Positions 8,079 to 16,653 of a stretch of 37,776 bases of DNA are shown here, piece by piece. The DNA is from Actinomycetota bacterium (GTDB lineage: Bacteria > Actinomycetota > Coriobacteriia > Anaerosomatales > PHET01): positions 1 through 37,776 of the forward strand of contig JAJUJM010000008.1 of assembly GCA_029265315.1 (NCBI GenBank), in the 5' to 3' direction. The notes under the pieces were generated by a model that worked only from the letters and a program-made list of their open reading frames with translations, did not search any database and was not told the DNA's origin. Numbering within the stretch: position 1 is the stretch's first letter; every line of letters begins with the position of its first letter. The translations under genes were made by a program, and so were the position numbers.

Positions 8079-9200
8079 GTGCTCGTCGTCCTCTCAGGCG
8101 CGAAGAAGAACATCGGCGACTTCCTCATCGTCGACAGGGCGTGCAAGCTGCTCGAGTCGGTCCTCGGCGAGGAGCTGGTGGTGCTTCCGCGCTGGCAGCC
8201 GCTCGACGGCCACGTCGAGACCGTGGCCAAGGCGCGTGCCGTCGTGGTGGGCGGCGGCCCGGGTGTGCTGCCGTCGATGTACCCGCAGATCTACCCGCTC
8301 TTCTCCTGCCCGGGCAAGCTCCGCGAGCTCGGCGTGCCCTTGCGGCTGCTCGGCGTGGGCTGGTTCGCGAGCCGCGGCGACGCGCCGGAGATGCGCCGCT
8401 TCACCTGGACGCCGGAGACGAAGGCGTTTCTCGAGGTGATGGGCGACATGCTCGCCATCTCGACGCGCGACGCGGTCACGCGCCGCCTGCTGCTGGCCAA
8501 GGGACTCTCTGACGTGACGATGTCGGGATGCCCGGTCTTCTACGACCTACGGCACATGGGCACGCCCTACCGGCGCCCCGCCGACATCAAGACCGTCGTC
8601 TACACGACGCCGCAAAGCCCGCGCTTCACCGGCCAGAACCTCGAGCTGCTGCGAGCCGTCATCGAGCGATTCAAAGGCGCGCGCGTCATCGCCGCGTTCC
8701 ACCGCGGCCTTGAGGCCGACGAGTTCACACCGCCCGCGGAAGCCGCCCGTTTCACCGAGATGGCGAAGCGGTGTGAGGAGCTGGGTGCCGAGGTGCGCGA
8801 CGTGTCCTACGACCTCGACAGGATCGCGTTCTACGACGACGCCGACTTCCACATCGGCTACCGGGTCCACGCACACCTGCGCTTCCTCTCCGGCCGCAAG
8901 CCGTCCGTGCTGCTCGAGGAGGACGGGCGGGGCAGGGGCTTCGCCGAGGTGCTGCCTGCGCCGTCGATTCGCGCGTGGGAGATCCCGCGCTTTGGGCGCG
9001 CGCTGCTGCCGGCGTTGCCGTACGCGCCCATGCGCCTCGAGCGTCGCTTCGCCCGCATCGGGCCGGCCCCGGACGCCGTCGAGCGTGCGATGGCCGCGGT
9101 CGATGCGTTCATCGCGGGCGACGATGCGCCCTACGAGCGCGCAGTCGAGGCGATCGAGGCCACATACCCGGCGATGAAGGGCTTCATCGAGCGGATCTAG
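8079..9200 (+). CDS. Polysaccharide pyruvyltransferase family protein
   Basis: A 373-residue protein of the WcaK/CsaB pyruvyltransferase family, which transfers pyruvate from PEP to make ketals on surface glycans. Seen: the N-terminal LSGAKKNIGDFLIVDRA (the GxxNxGD-type start of the family), VVVGGGPGVLPSMYP, RLLGVGWFASRG, ISTRDAVTRRLL, and the C-terminal IGYRVHAHLRFLSGRKPSVLLEEDGRG, which is the family's conserved H-containing motif. The GTG start follows the preceding stop without a gap, which indicates translational coupling with the nonulosonate synthase. The presumed effect is an extra negative charge on the same glycan, but some members of this family have other transferase activities. 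Confidence 0.82.
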   Translation: MLVVLSGAKKNIGDFLIVDRACKLLESVLGEELVVLPRWQPLDGHVETVAKARAVVVGGGPGVLPSMYPQIYPLFSCPGKLRELGVPLRLLGVGWFASRGDAPEMRRFTWTPETKAFLEVMGDMLAISTRDAVTRRLLLAKGLSDVTMSGCPVFYDLRHMGTPYRRPADIKTVVYTTPQSPRFTGQNLELLRAVIERFKGARVIAAFHRGLEADEFTPPAEAARFTEMAKRCEELGAEVRDVSYDLDRIAFYDDADFHIGYRVHAHLRFLSGRKPSVLLEEDGRGRGFAEVLPAPSIRAWEIPRFGRALLPALPYAPMRLERRFARIGPAPDAVERAMAAVDAFIAGDDAPYERAVEAIEATYPAMKGFIERI

Positions 9201-9225
9201 CGAGCGCGACGTGAGGTCCAGGAAA

Positions 9226-9284
9226 GGGATTCAGGAGGGGGATTCAGGGGGGATTCAGGGGGGGCCAAGGGGCGGGCTTCAGGG
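9226..9284 (+). repeat. G-rich direct repeats in the gap between convergent genes
   Basis: Three copies of GGGATTCAGG (9226-9235, 9239-9248, 9250-9259) are followed by a variant GGGCTTCAGG (9273-9282). All lie in the 121-base space between two genes that converge. G-runs of three to seven bases alternate with short loops, so the plus strand could form a G-quadruplex. It may act as a transcription barrier between the convergent genes. Variable copy number between strains would be expected. Confidence 0.7.
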
Positions 9285-9321
9285 GCACGACACCCACAGC
9301 GCCCCGTGTCCGGCCTAGGCA

Positions 9322-11919
9322 CTACCTGACCGCCACGCCCCAGACGTCGAACACGTCCACGCCCACCCACGCGCCGCTCGAGGTCGAGCGCTTCGCGCCT
9401 TTCACCGTCACGACGATGGTGTGCTTGCCTGACGGCAGCGCCATGTCACGGAAGATCGTCTGCTGGGCGGTCGTTCTGGGCGCGTACAGGTCGAAGGTGC
9501 CGCGCAGCCTGCCGTCGACGTGGACGGTCGCGGTGCCGCGGTCGGGCCCTTTGGCCGCAACCCATCGGACGCCTCGTCCGTCGAAGCGCACGGTGGCGCT
9601 CGCGTCGCGCGTTGACGCCCGCTTCTCGTAGCCGCCCGACGCGCCTCTCACGGGCTGCGCTCCCCAGGTGCCCCGGTAGACGACGGTCGGGTCGGTGTCC
9701 TGGATGCGCACCATCGGCGGCATGAGGGTCGTGAGCGGCCCGCCGAGCACGTCGATCGCATCGACCGCTACACGCGTGCCTCTGGAGCCTGCCCGTCTGG
9801 TGCCGAGCGTCTCGATCCTGACCGTGTGGCGTCCCCATGGCAGCCCCTCCACGCGGTGGACGACCCGGCCGATCTCGGTCGTGGGGTTGTACGAATCGAC
9901 TGTGGCTGTCCTGGTCCCGTCGACCGTCACGCGTGCGAGGCCGCCTGAGTTCGCGACACGGGCTATCCAGTCGAACCCCGTGCCGGTGAAGGCGAAGTAC
10001 AGGACCGCGCCCTTCGCATCGGCGTAGGTCTGGCGGCTGAGCCACAGCTCGGGGTCTTCGTTCGTCTTCGCCCAGCCGCCGACCCACGTGAGCACGGGGT
10101 CGCCGTCATCGGTGCGGTGCTTGGGGGTGCTCGCCTGCAACAGCTCGCCGGAGATGCTGATAGCGTCGACGTCGACTCGCATGCCTCTCGATGCCGCGTT
10201 GCGGCCGTTGACGACGCGCAGGTCGAGCGTGTGCTCCGCATCTCGCAGGCCATAGGCGCTGTACAGCGTCCGTTTCGTCGCGGAGCTCGTCCGATAGAGG
10301 TCGACCGTCTTGACGCGCCTGCCGTCCAGGTAGACCTCCACCATGCCGTAGTTGGGGCCGACAGACCCCATCCACGACACGGCCGTGCCCTTGAACCGCG
10401 CCGAGAACCACGAGAAGGGCGTCTCGGTATAGAGGCGCGAGCCGCCCGAGAAGTTGGGGCCGGTGGATGTGACCCAGGGACCGGTCGGGGCGAGCAGCGT
10501 CTCCGTCTCCTCGTGGCGGGTGAGCTCGGGCGGGGCCGGGTTGCCGACGACAGGGGGCTTGGGCACGAAGTTCTTGCCTATCGAGAACTTCGTCGACCGC
10601 AGGCCGAGGGCGTTTCGGACCGCGTCGCCGGGTACCGTGTGCGACGCGCCGTTCGACCACGTGATCTTGACCCACACGGCGTGGCCGGAGCCGTTTCTGG
10701 CCCGCGTGATCGTCACGCCGGTCACGGTGGCGGGCGAGGGCTCGCTCGCTCCGCGCGTCCTCGAGCCCGCGCGCAACTTGTCGGCGAGCGCGGCCCCTGT
10801 GTACGAGATGGCCTCGGGCCAGCTCGCGTGGTAGCGGCTGGAGAGGTCCGGATCGGGCACGCCCACGTAGTAGGGCTTCGGGGCGCCGCCGGTCCACACG
10901 TCCTCGAGGTTGGCGGTGTGACCTCCGGACGCGGCCGAGAAGTACGTACGCACGATCTCGACGCGGCCGTCAGGCCAGTGGTAGCGCACGACCTTGCCTC
11001 GCGTGGCGTTGACCGCGGCGTTCGTGTAGGTCTGTTCGCCCACGCTGAAGTCCGGCTTCGAGCGGTCGGAGCCGGAGGAGTGGCCCTGGTAGGCCTGGCT
11101 CATCGTCGTCGTGAAGAGCTCGCCCGGCGTGGTGTACGCGTAGCTTCGTGCGGCGATGGCCTGTGCTTGCAGCGCGGCGGGAGTGTCCTTGCCCCAGCTC
11201 GCTGGCGATTCACGAGGCACGACCCCGTACAGGTAGTCCTCGAGTGCGACCTGGTTCAGCAGCTTCAGGCGCCCCCCGTTGTTCGTGATGCGCATCGCGC
11301 CGCGGTAGCGGTTGTAACGGCGGCCGTAGATGCCGGTGGGCTCGTCGACCTGCACCAACCTGGGCGAGAAGTCGCCGGTCTCGTGGACCGTGACGGTGCC
11401 GGTGAGCTTGGTGACACCAGCGGGCTTCCACAGTTCCTGGCCCCGGTAGATGCTCACCCCGTTGCCGTAGGCGACGAAGCGGTACCAGGTGTCCTGAGGT
11501 ACCTGCACGCCGGCTGTGGGGAGGTTGCTCGCTTTCACGACGAGCACGCCGCCGATGTTTCCCGCGCGAAGCGTCCACGACGTCCTCGTGTGGTAGTCGT
11601 TCGTCGCACTCGCCGCGGGGTCGAGACGTACGAGCACCGTCTTCGGTGAGACCTGTTCGACTGTGGTGCGCGAGGTGTTGCCGTAGTAGTAGCGGACGAT
11701 GTCCTCGCCGGTGTAGGGTTCGCCGGTGTTGGGGTTCGTGCGCTTGGCGAGTTCTCGCGCACCGTACTGGGACAGGCCGATACCGTGGCCCCAGCCCCGG
11801 CCGGTGATGTGGAACGTCACGTCGGCGGATGCGACGGGGGGAGCTGACAGGCTGAGCGAGGATGCGGTGACGAGAGCGCACAGCGCTGCGCGTGCGATCC
11901 GGTGGGCTGCGGTGTTCAT
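9322..11919 (-). CDS. Secreted SpoIID/LytB-domain protein with three C-terminal beta-rich modules
   Basis: An 865-residue exported protein. A signal peptide covers residues 1-32. GRGWGHGIGLSQYGA (40-54) and VALEDYLYGVVPRESPASW (224-242) followed by ALQAQAIAARSYAY are SpoIID/LytB signatures; E237 matches the catalytic Glu of SpoIID, a lytic transglycosylase acting on denuded glycan strands. The C-terminal ~350 residues hold three related modules, each with a W..G stretch, a V.V.DG.....VD.Y strand and a closing G..V.VDAI.V-type strand. They are probably carbohydrate- or wall-binding. ATG 11919 has GGGAG upstream. It is divergent from the O-antigen ligase gene. No sporulation genes are visible, so a LytB-like role in wall remodelling is more likely than engulfment. 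Confidence 0.87.
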   Translation of the reverse strand: MNTAAHRIARAALCALVTASSLSLSAPPVASADVTFHITGRGWGHGIGLSQYGARELAKRTNPNTGEPYTGEDIVRYYYGNTSRTTVEQVSPKTVLVRLDPAASATNDYHTRTSWTLRAGNIGGVLVVKASNLPTAGVQVPQDTWYRFVAYGNGVSIYRGQELWKPAGVTKLTGTVTVHETGDFSPRLVQVDEPTGIYGRRYNRYRGAMRITNNGGRLKLLNQVALEDYLYGVVPRESPASWGKDTPAALQAQAIAARSYAYTTPGELFTTTMSQAYQGHSSGSDRSKPDFSVGEQTYTNAAVNATRGKVVRYHWPDGRVEIVRTYFSAASGGHTANLEDVWTGGAPKPYYVGVPDPDLSSRYHASWPEAISYTGAALADKLRAGSRTRGASEPSPATVTGVTITRARNGSGHAVWVKITWSNGASHTVPGDAVRNALGLRSTKFSIGKNFVPKPPVVGNPAPPELTRHEETETLLAPTGPWVTSTGPNFSGGSRLYTETPFSWFSARFKGTAVSWMGSVGPNYGMVEVYLDGRRVKTVDLYRTSSATKRTLYSAYGLRDAEHTLDLRVVNGRNAASRGMRVDVDAISISGELLQASTPKHRTDDGDPVLTWVGGWAKTNEDPELWLSRQTYADAKGAVLYFAFTGTGFDWIARVANSGGLARVTVDGTRTATVDSYNPTTEIGRVVHRVEGLPWGRHTVRIETLGTRRAGSRGTRVAVDAIDVLGGPLTTLMPPMVRIQDTDPTVVYRGTWGAQPVRGASGGYEKRASTRDASATVRFDGRGVRWVAAKGPDRGTATVHVDGRLRGTFDLYAPRTTAQQTIFRDMALPSGKHTIVVTVKGAKRSTSSGAWVGVDVFDVWGVAVR

Positions 11920-12021
11920 TGCTACGTCTCCCGGAATCGGTGCTGTGTGGCGTGGCGAAGGCGTGACGAAGGTGTCGGGAGCATGTCGTCTGAGCCTCGC
12001 CGGACCGGTAGGTAGGATAGC

Positions 12022-13419
12022 ATGTTCCCTATGACGCAGCCGTCCTCGATGTCCTTTCACCGCCTGGAACAAGAGCCGTGGGCCGCACTTGTATGGAGTG
12101 GTCTGGCGGCTGGCATCTGCGTGGCCGTGCTTGCGCTCGGCGGCTCGCTGCCCCTGTTGGCGGCAGGCGCGCTCGTGGCCGTTGCGGTTGCGCTGTGGGT
12201 GCCCTCGCATCCGGAGATCGCGCTCATGGCGTTGCTCGCGACCTCCGCACTCGACGTGATGGGACGATTGGGCAAGGTCGGACCGGCGACGGTCACGGCG
12301 TACCAGGCCGTGCTCGCGCTCAGCGTGCTGCTCGCCGGGGGCCTCTTGGTGGCAGGGCGGGCCCGCGTGCGCGCAACGGGCATTGACGCGTGGCTCGCAC
12401 TGCTGCTCGTCGCTGCGCTCGTCACGGTGCCCGGAGCGGTCAACGGTCCCGCGTCGGTCGTCGCGTTCGTCTCGCTTGCGTCAAGCGTGGTGCTCGTGTA
12501 CCTCGTCGCCATGCTTTCGCCGACCCCCGAGCGGTTGTACCGCGTGCTTGTGGCCCTTGCGGTCATCGCTGCGGGGCTTGGGGCACTCGCCGTCGTGGAG
12601 CGTCTGGGCATCTTCAGCGTCCAAGAGCTCTACAAGACGACCGCTGACGGCATCAGAGCGCGTGTCTTCTTCAAGGATCCCAACATCTTCGGCGGTGTGC
12701 TCGCGGCGGCCGCGGTCACGAGCGTACCGCTCGCGCTGGGCGAGAAGCGTTGGGTTCGCGCAGCGGTATTGTGGGCCCTCGTCGGGGCCGCGGTGCTCGG
12801 TGTCGCGGCGACGCTGTCGCGCGGTGCGCTCCTCGGGCTCGTCGTGGGCGGCGTGGCGGCGGTGTTGCTCTCGCCGGTGCGCCCGGCGGTCAAGGTCGCG
12901 CTGCTGGGCGCCGGGGCGGGGCTCCTCGCCGGGTTCGTGCTGTTCGTGCTCGATCCGCGGTGGGTTGCCGACAAACTGCTCGGCATCGGTGACGAGAGCA
13001 GCGCGCTCAACCGCGTCTACCTGGCGCAGGCCGCGTTCGCGATGTTTCGGGACAACCCCATCGGCATCGGGCCGGGCATGTGGAAGGAGATCATCCCGGC
13101 CTACCGGCCCTATGACCTCCCCGCCGACCTGCTCGAGTCGCACACGACGTACCTCACGCTGCTCGTCGAGACGGGCGTGCTCGGGGTCGTGGGGTTCGTG
13201 GGCGCGCTGGCGGCGACGGGTGTGCGGCTCGTGCGGGGGCTGCTCGTCGGCGACGTGCCGCACCTCGAGCGGGTACTGCTCGCGTCCACAGGCGCCGGTG
13301 TCACCGTGCTCATCGTGCAGTCGGTGACGTACAGTATGGAGACGAGCAAGTTCCTCTGGTTCCTCATCGGCGCCGGCCTCGTGGCCGCGTCGTTCACGTC
13401 CGCGAAGGGGAGTGCGTAG
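12022..13419 (+). CDS. O-antigen ligase / polymerase-like integral membrane protein
   Basis: A 465-residue polytopic membrane protein with about ten to twelve hydrophobic segments. It belongs to the Wzy/WaaL-like O-antigen ligase family, seen in the large loop with FFKDPNIFGG near residue 216, the LSRGALLGL segment, and HTTYLTLLVETGVLGVVGF near residue 374. These proteins polymerise or ligate lipid-linked glycan units on the outer face of the membrane. In a Gram-positive-type cell a polymerase or wall-ligase role fits better than lipid A ligation. ATG 12022 has only a weak AGGA site; ATG 12031 is an alternative. It leads a run of five tightly packed genes ending at 18025. Confidence 0.85.
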   Translation: MFPMTQPSSMSFHRLEQEPWAALVWSGLAAGICVAVLALGGSLPLLAAGALVAVAVALWVPSHPEIALMALLATSALDVMGRLGKVGPATVTAYQAVLALSVLLAGGLLVAGRARVRATGIDAWLALLLVAALVTVPGAVNGPASVVAFVSLASSVVLVYLVAMLSPTPERLYRVLVALAVIAAGLGALAVVERLGIFSVQELYKTTADGIRARVFFKDPNIFGGVLAAAAVTSVPLALGEKRWVRAAVLWALVGAAVLGVAATLSRGALLGLVVGGVAAVLLSPVRPAVKVALLGAGAGLLAGFVLFVLDPRWVADKLLGIGDESSALNRVYLAQAAFAMFRDNPIGIGPGMWKEIIPAYRPYDLPADLLESHTTYLTLLVETGVLGVVGFVGALAATGVRLVRGLLVGDVPHLERVLLASTGAGVTVLIVQSVTYSMETSKFLWFLIGAGLVAASFTSAKGSA

Positions 13420-14202
13420 ATGGCGCAGCAGGGCTCGGGATTCGCAGGCGCCGTGAGGCGCGGCTGGGTCGTCGTGCTCGTGGCGATGCTCGTGGGCGTC
13501 GGGGTGGCCTACGTGATGACCCGGGAGATGCCCACGACGACGTTCACCGGCTCGCAACGCGTGACGATCTCTGGGACCGCGGCCGGGCCGCAGAACCCGC
13601 CGGGGCCTGACGACCTCGTGGGCGCGGCGACGCTGTCCATCGTGCGCCGCAGCGCAGCAGAATCGCTCGGGCTCGAGCCCGGAGCCCTCGACGGCCTCGT
13701 GGCCGCAAAGACGGACTCGGGCGACCGCCGCACCGTGATCTTCACGGGGAAAGCCGGCAGCGAGGACGAGGCGCGGGCCTACGCTCGAGCGATAGCCCAG
13801 GCTTCCGCTGACTACATCCTGCGGAGGTTCGACGTGTACCTGGCGGTCCAGGACGAGATCGTCACCCGCATGAGCGCTCGCAAGGCAGAGCTCGAGACGC
13901 GGGAGCGCGAGCTCAAGGCCGCCGCCGCGAAGGCGACTGGTGCCGAGCGCGGCGCGTATGAGCAGGCGATCGTCGCCAATCGCAACCAGCTGTTCAACGC
14001 GACCGACGCCATCGCCACCGCTGAGAACGCCGTGCGGCAGGTGCGCGAGTCGATGGTGCTTGGCGAGAACGCGGTGTCGAAGTCGACCACCGGCGGCCTT
14101 GCGCTATCCGCGCTGCTACAGGGTGCGCTGGTCGGCGTGCTGGTGGGGCTTTCCGTGGTCGCCATCCGTGAGTGGCTGCGGACGCGCAGCGTCGCGGACT
14201 GA
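13420..14202 (+). CDS. Wzz/PCP-like chain-length or export co-protein
   Basis: A 260-residue membrane protein with a transmembrane helix at about residues 13-32 and another at about 225-245. Between them is an extracytoplasmic part containing a long Ala/Glu/Arg-rich coiled coil (about 135-205). This is the layout of polysaccharide co-polymerases (Wzz, CapA/YveK-like), which set chain length or help export. The tyrosine kinase domain of some relatives is absent. It starts directly after the stop of the polymerase-like gene, which supports a shared function. Sequence signatures of the Wzz family are weak, so the call rests on topology and neighbours. Confidence 0.7.
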   Translation: MAQQGSGFAGAVRRGWVVVLVAMLVGVGVAYVMTREMPTTTFTGSQRVTISGTAAGPQNPPGPDDLVGAATLSIVRRSAAESLGLEPGALDGLVAAKTDSGDRRTVIFTGKAGSEDEARAYARAIAQASADYILRRFDVYLAVQDEIVTRMSARKAELETRERELKAAAAKATGAERGAYEQAIVANRNQLFNATDAIATAENAVRQVRESMVLGENAVSKSTTGGLALSALLQGALVGVLVGLSVVAIREWLRTRSVAD

Positions 14203-14221
14203 CCCGGAGCGCGGACCCGCT

Positions 14222-15406
14222 ATGCCCCGGAAGCGCAAGGTCTGTCTCGTGCAGTACAACTCGTCGCGGTACCTCGCGCGCGTCGACCGGGCGGCGCGCA
14301 CGCTCGCGTCGGACGGCTGGGAGGTCGTGCTCATCGCGATCAAGGATGCGGAGACGCCAGCGTTCGAGAAGCGCGATGGCTACGTCGTCAAACGGGTCGA
14401 GCTTATCTCGCGTCGGTGGCCGCGCTGGACGCGCCCGGCACGCTTCGTCGAGGCGGTGTGGCGCACGTACCGCGCCGCGCGAGCCGAGGACGCCGACGTG
14501 TACAACCCACGCGACATCTACCCGTTGCTCGTGTGCTGGCTCGCCGCCAAGCGCACCCGCGCTGCGCTCGTGTATGACTCTGATGAGTTGAACCTGTATC
14601 GGAACTGGCCATGGACCTCCAAGTGGTGGTGGAAGGTGCTCGCCCCCGCCTACGAGGGTTTCTTCATCCGCCGGGCCGCCGCCAACATCACAAGCGACCA
14701 CGGGCGCGCCGACATCCTCTCACGCACCTATGACATCGAACGCCCCGTCGTGGTCCGGAACGTGGCCGAACGCATCGAGCGCGTGGAGCGCGACGAGGAG
14801 TGGCGCACGGCGATGCTGGGTAGTACGGCGCGCTACCTGCTCATCTACCAGGGGATCCTCGCCCCGAACCGCGGTCTGCCCGAACTCGTCGAGGCGATGC
14901 GCACGCTGCCCGATTGTGCGCTCGCGCTCGTAGGCTGGGGTGTGCTCGCGGAGTCGCTCGCCGCACAGATCGGCGCGACCGGCCTCAATGACCGCGTACA
15001 CCTGACCGGCGCGGTGCCGTACCAGACGATGATGCGCTTCACGGCGAGCGCCGACGTGGGGCTCATCCCGATCGTCGGCTCGTGCCTCTCGTACGTTCAC
15101 GCTGCGCCCAACAAGCTCTTCGAGGACATGATGGTCGGCATTCCCGTCGTGGCGAGCGATCTGCCTGAGATGGCCGAGATCGTGCGCACCGAGCGCATCG
15201 GCACGCTGATCCCTGACCCGCTCGACCCCGACTCGATCGCGAGCGCTGTTCGCGAACTGCTGGACGGCGAGGAGCCGCTCGCCAGCATCGGTGCGCGCGC
15301 CCGCGAGGCGGCGCTCGCGCGGCACAACTGGGAGCTTGAACGAGAGAAGCTCCTCGCCGTCTACCGGGGACTTGTGCTGCGTCCGCTGGGTGGTGAGGCG
15401 ACATGA
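14222..15406 (+). CDS. Glycosyltransferase, family 4-like
   Basis: A 394-residue cytoplasmic GT-B glycosyltransferase. The N-terminal half has VCLVQYNSSRYLARVDRAA and DADVYNPRDIYPLLV. The C-terminal donor domain has LLIYQGILAPNRGLPELVEAM, VHLTGAVPYQTMMRF, and PNKLFEDMMVGIPVVASDLPEM, the last being the E-x7-E type nucleotide-sugar site. The frame is open further upstream, but ATG 14222 follows the preceding gene's stop by 19 bases and gives the usual N-terminus. It overlaps the next glycosyltransferase by ATGA. Sugar specificity is unknown. Confidence 0.88.
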   Translation: MPRKRKVCLVQYNSSRYLARVDRAARTLASDGWEVVLIAIKDAETPAFEKRDGYVVKRVELISRRWPRWTRPARFVEAVWRTYRAARAEDADVYNPRDIYPLLVCWLAAKRTRAALVYDSDELNLYRNWPWTSKWWWKVLAPAYEGFFIRRAAANITSDHGRADILSRTYDIERPVVVRNVAERIERVERDEEWRTAMLGSTARYLLIYQGILAPNRGLPELVEAMRTLPDCALALVGWGVLAESLAAQIGATGLNDRVHLTGAVPYQTMMRFTASADVGLIPIVGSCLSYVHAAPNKLFEDMMVGIPVVASDLPEMAEIVRTERIGTLIPDPLDPDSIASAVRELLDGEEPLASIGARAREAALARHNWELEREKLLAVYRGLVLRPLGGEAT

Positions 15407-16653
15407 GTGGCGGCGCCCACAGCGTCACCGGCGGCGCGGCGCGCCCTCGAGGCGGCGCGCACGCTGTCGGGCACCCGCGAGAGCTCTCGCCCGGGGAGCG
15501 GCGCGTCGTGATGCTGCTCACGAACGACTTCGTGAGCGACCCGCGTGTGGAGAAGGAAGCAGTGGCGCTTATCGCGGCGGGGTGGAGCGTCACCGTGCTC
15601 GCATGGGACCGCGCGGGGGGCGCGCCACCTCGAGAGGAGCGCAACGGTATCCGGATCGAACGCTTCGGCCCGCGGGCCACGCACGGCGCAGGCCCCAAGG
15701 CGCTGCCGCTCTACCGCCGGTTCTGGGACGCGGCCGCCGCGCGGGTCCGGGAGCTCGCTCCCGCGGTCGTGCACTGCCACGACATGGACACGGTGCCGGC
15801 CGGCCTCGCCGCGGTCAAAGGTACGGGGACGCACCTCGTCTGCGACTTCCACGAGCTGTATCGTGCCTCACGAGTGGTTCCTCGCAAGCCGCTTGTCGGC
15901 TCGATCGTGCGCGGCGCCATCGACTGGGTCGAGCGCCGGGCGATGAAGCGGGCCTCGCTCGTCGTCCTCGCCTGGGAGGGTATGGCCGATCGCTACCGCA
16001 GCCGCTTCAGAGGGCCGGTCGTCGTGGTCGACAACGCGCCGGACCTCGCCCGCTTCTCGCCGGATCCTGAGCCGCGCGGGGCACGGCCGTTCGCGGTCTG
16101 CTACATCGGGCAGAAGCGCTACACGGACTCACTGAAGCTGCTCATCGACATCGTCGAGCGTCACGAAGACATGACGTGCCTGCTCGCGGGAGGGGGTGTG
16201 GGCGCCGACGAGGTCGCTTCGCATGCTGCCGGCAAGCCACGCGTGACCATCATGGGCCGCGTGAGCTACGACGAGATCCCCGCGCTGTACCGTGGCCAGG
16301 ACTGCGTCTACACGCTGTATGACGTGGCCGTGGGCAACGCTCGCATCCACATGCCCGTGAAGGTGATGGAGGCGATGGCGTGCGCACTGCCGGTGCTCGT
16401 GAGCGCGGGCACGTGGGTCGGCGAGTACGTGGAGCGCGAACGGATCGGGTTCGCGGTGGACGCGGCAGACGCCGCAGCGGTCGAGGAGGCGCTCGTGCGC
16501 TTGAAGGACGACCCCGCGCTCGCCACCGAGATGGGTCAGCGCGGCCGAGCCATCGTCGAGGCACACCTGAACTGGGAGGCGGCGGCGGGTCGTCTCGTGA
16601 ACGCGTACGAGGGCCTCGCGCGTGCGGGTTGGCGGAGGCGCCGCCATGCCTAA
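15403..16653 (+). CDS. Glycosyltransferase, family 4-like
   Basis: A 416-residue GT-B transferase. A Gly/Ala/Arg-rich leader of about 30 residues precedes RRVVMLLTNDFVSDPRVEKEA, the usual N-terminal strand and loop of this family. VVHCHDMDTVPAG and the C-terminal MPVKVMEAMACALPVLVSA carry the donor-sugar site. Its ATG overlaps the preceding stop (ATGA), and its own stop lies inside the next gene's start region, so the three transferases are translationally coupled. A start further inside, near the RRVVML segment, would remove the unusual leader but lacks a better start signal. Confidence 0.87.
   Translation: MSGGAHSVTGGAARPRGGAHAVGHPRELSPGERRVVMLLTNDFVSDPRVEKEAVALIAAGWSVTVLAWDRAGGAPPREERNGIRIERFGPRATHGAGPKALPLYRRFWDAAAARVRELAPAVVHCHDMDTVPAGLAAVKGTGTHLVCDFHELYRASRVVPRKPLVGSIVRGAIDWVERRAMKRASLVVLAWEGMADRYRSRFRGPVVVVDNAPDLARFSPDPEPRGARPFAVCYIGQKRYTDSLKLLIDIVERHEDMTCLLAGGGVGADEVASHAAGKPRVTIMGRVSYDEIPALYRGQDCVYTLYDVAVGNARIHMPVKVMEAMACALPVLVSAGTWVGEYVERERIGFAVDAADAAAVEEALVRLKDDPALATEMGQRGRAIVEAHLNWEAAAGRLVNAYEGLARAGWRRRRHA

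Noticed and set aside
9226-9284. CRISPR array
   Set aside because: Units are only 10 bases with 1-13 base gaps, and no cas genes are nearby.
10117-11649. 510-codon forward open frame
   Set aside because: Antisense to the SpoIID/LytB gene, whose motifs are unambiguous.
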